Below, piece by piece: positions 6,316 to 10,356 of a DNA stretch of 10,356 bases (positions are counted from its first letter, which is position 1; each line of letters starts with the position of its first letter). The position numbers and the translations under genes were made by a program. The notes beneath the pieces were generated by a model that saw only the letters and a list, made by a program, of their open reading frames with translations, was not told the DNA's origin and did not search any database. Source of the DNA: Bacteroides sp. (lineage in GTDB: Bacteria; Bacteroidota; Bacteroidia; Bacteroidales; Bacteroidaceae); NCBI GenBank assembly GCA_030151845.1, contig JASLCM010000027.1, positions 1 to 10,356 on the forward strand. The letters run 5' to 3'.

Positions 6316-7464
6316 TTAATAAGTATGTTTACTTGAAGCCATCTCTTCGGCATCAATTTTTTCACTATCAATGCTCCTCCAAGCATAAAAGATATATGCA
6401 ATAACAAAAGGAACAAGGAAAGAGACATAGGTCATCACCTTCAAGGTAAAGTGACTAGAACAACTGTTTGCAAGAGTCAGCGAACTCTGTAAATCTAAGT
6501 TTGAAGGATAGTAGGCTGTATTATTAAACCCTGCAACTAACAACAGTGCTAAAACAGTAAAAACCGTTCCTATTCCAGCAAACCAAATTCCTTTCGTGTA
6601 GGCCGATTTAAATAATGTTTTTCCAATTCCATACAATACCAGTAACACGCCAATTAGAAAGACACCCAACACAATAGGCATCTCAATAAAATTGATAAAG
6701 TACTTATAGGGTTGCATAAAGACCTCTCCCGAGTCTGGATTTACCGCAAATCCTTTTGCTAAAAGAGTGCGAATTACAAAAGCCAAGAAGAAAACAAGAA
6801 AAAGAACGGTATTAGGAATTAAAACCTTTCTTGATCGATCGTTAAGTGGCTTATGATCAATATTATTTATGAAGTAAAGGATTCCCAGCACTCTTGCTAA
6901 GAAGAATACAGCCAACCCTAACACCACATTCCAAATATCAAATAGAGCATCAATACCATGCCAAGCATTTCCCCAGCTACTAATCACAGGCATAGCTCCA
7001 TTTACAATATTCTCTTTATCCACAAGGAAGTTAGAACCTGTAAAGAATGTAGCCACAGCTCCACCCAATAAGACTGGTCCTAAAACTCCATTGATGATAA
7101 GAAACGTTTGATACGTTTTCTTACCCAATAGATTTCCTGCTTTATCTTGAAACTCGTAACTCACTGCCTGTAGAACGAAACTAAAGAGTATAATCATCCA
7201 CAGCCAATAGGCTCCTCCAAAGCTTGTGCTGTAAAACAGAGGAAATGAAGCGAAGAAACCTCCTCCAAAAGTAACTAACGTTGTAAAAGTAAACTCCCAT
7301 TTTCTTCCGGTTGAGTTTACCATCATTTTTCTTTCTTGCTCTGTTTTACCCAATTCAAAGAGTAATGAATTCCCCCCTTGAACAAAAAGTAAAAAGACAA
7401 GAATGGCACATAGTAGCGAAACTACCAACCACCAATATTGTTGTAAAAAGATATAATTATCCAT
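6316..7464 (-). CDS. cydB: Cytochrome bd ubiquinol/menaquinol oxidase subunit II
   Basis: CydB is the structural partner of CydA in the inner-membrane quinol oxidase that reduces oxygen to water. I choose the ATG at 7464 (382 residues, beginning MDNYIFLQQYWWLV); a longer reading would need a TTG at 7482 and adds only six residues. The usual CydB length is about 340-385. Features: FLQQYWWLVVSL (6-17) at the first membrane helix, GRKWEFTFTTLVTFGGGFFA (53-72), SYEFQ (102-106), and the C-terminal GFNNTAYYPSNLDLQSSLTL (312-331) shared with Bacteroidota homologues. About eight or nine membrane segments are visible, and the C-terminus is hydrophilic. It lies 54 bp downstream of the cydA stop in the same operon; that gap contains only a tiny GAGC/GCTC stem (7496-7506) and no promoter-like boxes I would trust. 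No cydC, cydD or cydX follows before the terminator. Confidence 0.96.
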   Translation of the reverse strand: MDNYIFLQQYWWLVVSLLCAILVFLLFVQGGNSLLFELGKTEQERKMMVNSTGRKWEFTFTTLVTFGGGFFASFPLFYSTSFGGAYWLWMIILFSFVLQAVSYEFQDKAGNLLGKKTYQTFLIINGVLGPVLLGGAVATFFTGSNFLVDKENIVNGAMPVISSWGNAWHGIDALFDIWNVVLGLAVFFLARVLGILYFINNIDHKPLNDRSRKVLIPNTVLFLVFFLAFVIRTLLAKGFAVNPDSGEVFMQPYKYFINFIEMPIVLGVFLIGVLLVLYGIGKTLFKSAYTKGIWFAGIGTVFTVLALLLVAGFNNTAYYPSNLDLQSSLTLANSCSSHFTLKVMTYVSFLVPFVIAYIFYAWRSIDSEKIDAEEMASSKHTY

Positions 7465-7518
7465 ACGATTTCTGTTAATCAAGTTATCAAATTAAGAGCT
7501 ATGCTCCCAAACAAAAGT

Positions 7519-9069
7519 TTATGCCTCTGGTCCTTTTTGGATGGCACGAATCATAATTCCAATCTCTGCTATAAGCATAATGGTAAATAGTACCAAGAAG
7601 ATAAAGAAAGTTATCTGAACCGAACTTGTATCTAACTTAGATATAGCTGCATTTACAGGCATCATGTCTTGAATAGCCCAAGGCTGACGTCCACACTCAG
7701 CTACCACCCAACCAGCCTGACCAGCGATGTATCCAAATGGAATAGTTAATAAAGCAATCCATTGCATCCATTTCATCTTTGCTAAATCTTTCTTATAAAC
7801 AAAGAAGAGTACTAGAATAAAGAAGAGAATGAAGTATCCTCCCAAGATAACCATGATACGGAAAGCGTAGAAGTTAAGAGGAACATTAGGAACTAAGTCG
7901 TGCGGACTCTTAATGTACCCATAGCCAAAATAGTCTATGTTTGACATTAGTGTATTGTAGGCCACCTGAGCTTCATCTTCCTGTTTTTCTCGCTTAGCCA
8001 TTTTGTATTTTTGCAGAGCAGTAATAGCTATCTGTCCGCGTTTAATCTTCTCCTCGGCCGAAAGGGCTACCTCTCCGTTAGGCTGAGTATATCCTCCCTC
8101 AATAACATCGGCAATTCCAGGAACAAAAGCATTGATATCACGAGCCGCTAAAAAAGAGAGCATCTTTGGAATTTCCATTCGGAATAAGAAAGGCTCAACA
8201 CCATCGTTATACTCTTTTTTCTTCGGATCTAACACCCCCATAGCAACCAGCCCGGCACCCTCTTGTCCTTGATAGAGACCCTCTATCGCAGCTAGTTTCA
8301 TGGGCTGTGTTTTTGCAACTACATGTCCTGAGCTATCACCCGTCCATACAATTAAAATAGAGGAGATTATTCCAAAAACAGCTCCAATCTTTATACTCTC
8401 TATTGCAAAACGTTTGTTTCTATTCTTTAATAAGTACCAAGAACTAATTCCTACAACAAACACAGCTCCTAACACCCAACCCGATAAAACAGAGTGGAAG
8501 AACTTGTTTACCGCAACAGGTGATGTTGCAACAGCCATAAAATCGACCATCTCATTACGAACAGTATCTGGGTTAAATTCCATTCCAATTGGATATTGCA
8601 TCCAGCCGTTGGCAACAAGAATCCACCAAGCTGATATGGTTGCTCCCAAACCTGTTAACCAGGTAGAAGCCAAGTGAAAGCCTTTGCTCACCTTGTCCCA
8701 ACCAAAGAACATTACTGCAATGAAAGTAGCCTCCATAAAGAAAGCAACAATTCCCTCAATAGCTAGTGGTGCTCCAAAGATATCGCCAACAAACCAAGAG
8801 TAGTTACTCCAGTTTGTACCAAATTGGAACTCTAAAATGAGGCCTGTGGCTACTCCTACAGCAAAGTTTATACCAAATAACTTCATCCAGTATTTTGCTG
8901 TTTTCTTCCAAAACTCATCACCAGTTTTGTAGTACATAGTCTCCATTACCCCCATTACCACTGCGAGTCCTAAGGTTAACGGCACAAAAATCCAGTGATA
9001 CATGGCAGTGAGCGCAAACTGCGCTCGCGACCAATCAATCAGTGACATGTCAATGCTTGCAATCATCAT
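7519..9069 (-). CDS. cydA: Cytochrome bd quinol oxidase subunit I
   Basis: CydA carries the three hemes and the quinol site of the oxidase. The 516-residue product has every landmark expected from E. coli numbering. His25 (E. coli His19, heme b595) lies in FALTAMYHWIFVPLTLG. Glu105 and Glu113 (Glu99, Glu107) lie in PLAIEGIVAFFMEAT. His192 (His186) and Met406 (Met393) ligate heme b558. Lys258 and Glu263 (Lys252, Glu257) form the quinol-binding KLAAIE. Trp454, Glu458 and Arg461 lie in GWVVAECGRQPW (Trp441, Glu445, Arg448). The offset grows from 6 to 13 between Glu263 and Met406, so the periplasmic Q-loop is at least as long as the E. coli long loop. The start at 9069 is five bases after the DUF4492 stop. 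A second ATG follows immediately and a third is at codon 8, so the exact start is uncertain by a few residues. Expression is from the promoter upstream of DUF4492. Confidence 0.98.
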   Translation of the reverse strand: MMIASIDMSLIDWSRAQFALTAMYHWIFVPLTLGLAVVMGVMETMYYKTGDEFWKKTAKYWMKLFGINFAVGVATGLILEFQFGTNWSNYSWFVGDIFGAPLAIEGIVAFFMEATFIAVMFFGWDKVSKGFHLASTWLTGLGATISAWWILVANGWMQYPIGMEFNPDTVRNEMVDFMAVATSPVAVNKFFHSVLSGWVLGAVFVVGISSWYLLKNRNKRFAIESIKIGAVFGIISSILIVWTGDSSGHVVAKTQPMKLAAIEGLYQGQEGAGLVAMGVLDPKKKEYNDGVEPFLFRMEIPKMLSFLAARDINAFVPGIADVIEGGYTQPNGEVALSAEEKIKRGQIAITALQKYKMAKREKQEDEAQVAYNTLMSNIDYFGYGYIKSPHDLVPNVPLNFYAFRIMVILGGYFILFFILVLFFVYKKDLAKMKWMQWIALLTIPFGYIAGQAGWVVAECGRQPWAIQDMMPVNAAISKLDTSSVQITFFIFLVLFTIMLIAEIGIMIRAIQKGPEA

Positions 9070-9074
9070 AAATA

Positions 9075-9338
9075 TTATTTAATTTTTGAATAAGAAACTT
9101 CATCTTCTATCGTTGAACGTTCTATTAACTCATTGGATACATACTCTTTTTTATCTGTTTTATCGGATAGAAAACGCGGAAAAAAGAAGGGGCGAAGAAT
9201 AAGAAACATTACACATAACTTGATGATAATAATCATCCAAAGAATACGTCCAAGTTTCATATTCCTAAAACCTTCTAGATAGAAGTTCCACACCTTCAAA
9301 AGAGTAGCCCCAATCCGATTAAAAGTTCTTTTTAACAT
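9075..9338 (-). CDS. DUF4492 small membrane protein, first gene of the cyd operon
   Basis: This 87-residue protein has an amphipathic, basic N-terminus (MLKRTFNRIGATLLKVWNFY), the conserved-looking stretch FYLEGFRNMKLGR (19-31), one hydrophobic helix at about 31-53 (ILWMIIIIKLCVMFLILRPFFF), then a charged tail of about 30 residues. The helix and the FFFPRFL after it match my memory of DUF4492, a family found next to cydAB in Bacteroidota and Campylobacterota. Its function is unknown to me. The start is the ATG at 9338. A TTG nine codons further upstream (9365) is excluded because it lies inside the -7 promoter box, upstream of the expected transcript start. Only five bases separate it from cydA, so it is surely cotranscribed and probably translationally linked. 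A role in oxidase assembly, heme insertion or as an accessory subunit is inference from position only. Confidence 0.85.
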   Translation of the reverse strand: MLKRTFNRIGATLLKVWNFYLEGFRNMKLGRILWMIIIIKLCVMFLILRPFFFPRFLSDKTDKKEYVSNELIERSTIEDEVSYSKIK

Positions 9339-9362
9339 ATTATTCTTGTAAGATACTTTAAG

Positions 9363-9394
9363 CAAAACTAGAAATTTATCACAAGATAAACAAA
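9363..9394 (-). promoter_or_regulatory. Consensus Bacteroidota promoter for the DUF4492-cydA-cydB operon
   Basis: On the minus strand TTTG (9394-9391), a 20-bp spacer, and TAGTTTTG (9370-9363) match the Bacteroides -33 TTTG / -7 TAnnTTTG consensus without a mismatch. Transcription should start near 9357, giving a leader of about 20 bases before the DUF4492 ATG at 9338. It lies between the pgl terminator and the first cyd gene, where a promoter is needed. I see no convincing Fnr/Crp-like palindrome beside it. Confidence 0.8.
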
Positions 9395-9427
9395 AAATAT
9401 GTGAAAAACCGACCTCTTCATTAAAAA

Positions 9428-9458
9428 AAAAGGCTTGATTTTTACAATCAAGCCTTTT
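9428..9458 (-). terminator. Intrinsic terminator of the zwf-pgl transcript
   Basis: On the minus strand AAAAGGCTTGATT (9458-9446) pairs with AATCAAGCCTTTT (9440-9428) around a 5-nt loop. The T-run continues to 9423, giving nine consecutive Ts. It lies 18 bp past the pgl stop and directly upstream of the cyd promoter, insulating the two operons. On the + strand a shorter T-run follows, but no + strand gene needs it. Confidence 0.93.
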
Positions 9459-9476
9459 CTTTCAGTTCTCTCCTTC

Positions 9477-10184
9477 TTATAATTCTATAGCTGCAGCCTT
9501 ATCTATATAAAGTTCCACCCGTTTTGCATGATGAGCTACATATGCCGCTGGGCCTGTATCTCCCGACTTATACATATCTAAAACAACTGTCGATTTATTT
9601 TGTCCTGTAATTAGGAAGATGGTTAAATTAGCATTTATTAAAGGTTGCCCCGTTAATGCTAATCGTTTCTGACCATTGTATGGGTTATAGCAAGCCGCAT
9701 AGGGTGCAGTTGTGGTGAGCAACTCCTCTTGCCCAGGGAAGATAGATGAGGTATGTCCATCGTCTCCCGCACCTAATAAAACGATATCAAATATAGGCAC
9801 GCCATTTTTAACCTGTAGCTTATCTCTCACTAAATCGGTATAACGTGCAGCTTCCAGAACAGGGTCTGCCTCGCCTTGTAATCGAAAAATTTGCGCCTCG
9901 GCTATAGGGACTTTATCCAACAAAATCTTCTTCGTCATCCCGTAATTACTATCCGAATGAGTAGGAGGAACACATCTTTCATCTACCCAGAAGAAAAGAA
10001 TTCTATCCCAATCGGTCTCCTGTTTGTATTCACTCGACCACAAATCAAACAATTGTGCAGGTGTACTTCCTCCACTCAAAGCTATGGAGTAGTTCCTACT
10101 AGGCTCTTCATTCATTATATCTAAAATGCGTAGAATCAATTTTCTTGAAACTTCCATCGCATTTTTTTCTACTATTAATTTCAT
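9477..10184 (-). CDS. pgl: 6-phosphogluconolactonase (SOL/DevB type)
   Basis: This cytoplasmic enzyme hydrolyses 6-phosphogluconolactone to 6-phosphogluconate, the second step of the oxidative pentose phosphate pathway. The 235-residue length fits the family. Motifs: IALSGGSTP at 34-42 (phosphate-binding loop), FFWVDERCVPP at 64-74, SDSNYGM at 77-83, and IVLLGAGDDGHTSSIFPG at 134-151, where the GDDGHTAS-like motif holds the likely catalytic histidine (His144). The fold belongs to the glucosamine-6-phosphate deaminase/6-phosphogluconolactonase superfamily. The DERCVPP and GDDGHT forms, plus the zwf neighbour, point to the lactonase. The ATG at 10184 overlaps the zwf stop in an ATGA (10184-10181), which implies translational coupling. 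Confidence 0.96.
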   Translation of the reverse strand: MKLIVEKNAMEVSRKLILRILDIMNEEPSRNYSIALSGGSTPAQLFDLWSSEYKQETDWDRILFFWVDERCVPPTHSDSNYGMTKKILLDKVPIAEAQIFRLQGEADPVLEAARYTDLVRDKLQVKNGVPIFDIVLLGAGDDGHTSSIFPGQEELLTTTAPYAACYNPYNGQKRLALTGQPLINANLTIFLITGQNKSTVVLDMYKSGDTGPAAYVAHHAKRVELYIDKAAAIEL

Positions 10185-10356
10185 AATTCACAGTATTGGT
10201 CTGTATTAATTAAATTTTTGCACGGATTGGTCCACTCTGCACCATGCTCTCTCATCATTTGTTCACTCTCTAGCGGTCCCCATGTACCCACTGGGTAACC
10301 ATATAAAGGAGCACTCTTATTTTTGTTCCAATAAGAAAGTACGGGGTCAAAGAACT
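10181..10356 (-). CDS. zwf: Glucose-6-phosphate 1-dehydrogenase, C-terminal fragment
   Basis: The last 57 residues and the TGA stop (10183-10181) of a gene that continues beyond the right edge of the window. Read from 10354, the fragment begins FFDPVLSYWN and contains LYGYPVGTWGP, REHGAEWTNPCKNL and the terminal NTDQYCEL. This is the characteristic C-terminus of Bacteroidales glucose-6-phosphate dehydrogenases. The enzyme oxidises glucose-6-phosphate to the lactone, making NADPH; its product is the substrate of the adjoining pgl. The 4-base ATGA overlap with pgl and the shared terminator place the two in one operon. The catalytic and cofactor sites lie outside the window and cannot be checked. 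Confidence 0.93.
   Translation of the reverse strand, partial: FFDPVLSYWNKNKSAPLYGYPVGTWGPLESEQMMREHGAEWTNPCKNLINTDQYCEL

Noticed and set aside
7465..7518. Separate promoter or regulatory hairpin between cydA and cydB
   Set aside because: There is only a 4-bp GAGC/GCTC stem and no -33/-7 pair; a simple operon spacer is enough.
8300..8677. Open frame of 125 codons on the + strand inside cydA
   Set aside because: It is antisense to the fully conserved cydA, has no domain or start context, and mirrors cydA codon bias.
9891..10124. Open frame of 77 codons on the + strand inside pgl
   Set aside because: It is antisense to conserved pgl motifs, and nothing suggests a real protein.
1..10356. Mobile elements, CRISPR arrays, tRNA/rRNA genes, toxin-antitoxin or phage-defence modules
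   Set aside because: I read both strands and found no transposase, direct-repeat array, tRNA-like cloverleaf with a CCA end, or defence-type domain. All large genes are housekeeping or envelope genes.

Overview
The window looks like ordinary, vertically inherited core chromosome from a low-GC member of the Bacteroidota, most likely the order Bacteroidales. Four things point there. The SHMT, FTHFS, CydA and zwf C-terminal sequences have the Bacteroidales style. A DUF4492 gene sits directly in front of cydA. The two best promoter candidates resemble the Bacteroides -33 TTTG / -7 TAnnTTTG pattern. Start codons are preceded by A/T-rich sequence rather than Shine-Dalgarno boxes. Genus cannot be fixed from the sequence alone.

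Layout. Bases 1-525 (+) hold the C-terminal part of an outer-membrane beta-barrel protein (PorT/OMP_b-brl_2-like). Then comes glyA (567-1847, +), serine hydroxymethyltransferase. It converges on fhs (2155-3825, -), formate-tetrahydrofolate ligase, across a spacer with a long hairpin and a perfect 40-bp palindromic bidirectional terminator. A roughly 350-bp A/T-rich divergent spacer leads to a small secreted protein of unknown function (4178-4702, +). Next is a 193-bp spacer with an unusual branched, U-tract-ended structure, then a MATE-family efflux transporter (4896-6254, +). This converges on the cytochrome bd operon, which is read right to left: DUF4492 small membrane protein (9338-9075), cydA (9069-7519), cydB (7464-6316). 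The operon has a consensus promoter at 9363-9394 and a terminator at 6265-6294. Upstream of it lies the end of a pentose-phosphate operon, zwf (partial, beyond 10181) and pgl (10184-9477), coupled by an ATGA overlap and closed by a textbook terminator at 9428-9458.

How the genes work together. GlyA and Fhs both charge tetrahydrofolate with one-carbon units, from serine and from formate. Zwf and Pgl are the first two steps of the oxidative pentose phosphate pathway and supply NADPH. CydAB is a high-affinity quinol oxidase, so the host can probably consume or tolerate traces of oxygen. The MATE protein and the two secreted or outer-membrane proteins belong to the envelope.

I found no mobile element, CRISPR array, tRNA, rRNA or clear sign of recent transfer, and no evident new multi-gene system. 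The points most worth a second look are the DUF4492 protein tied to cytochrome bd, the branched RNA-like element in front of the MATE gene, and the unrecognised secreted protein with a palindrome inside its promoter.
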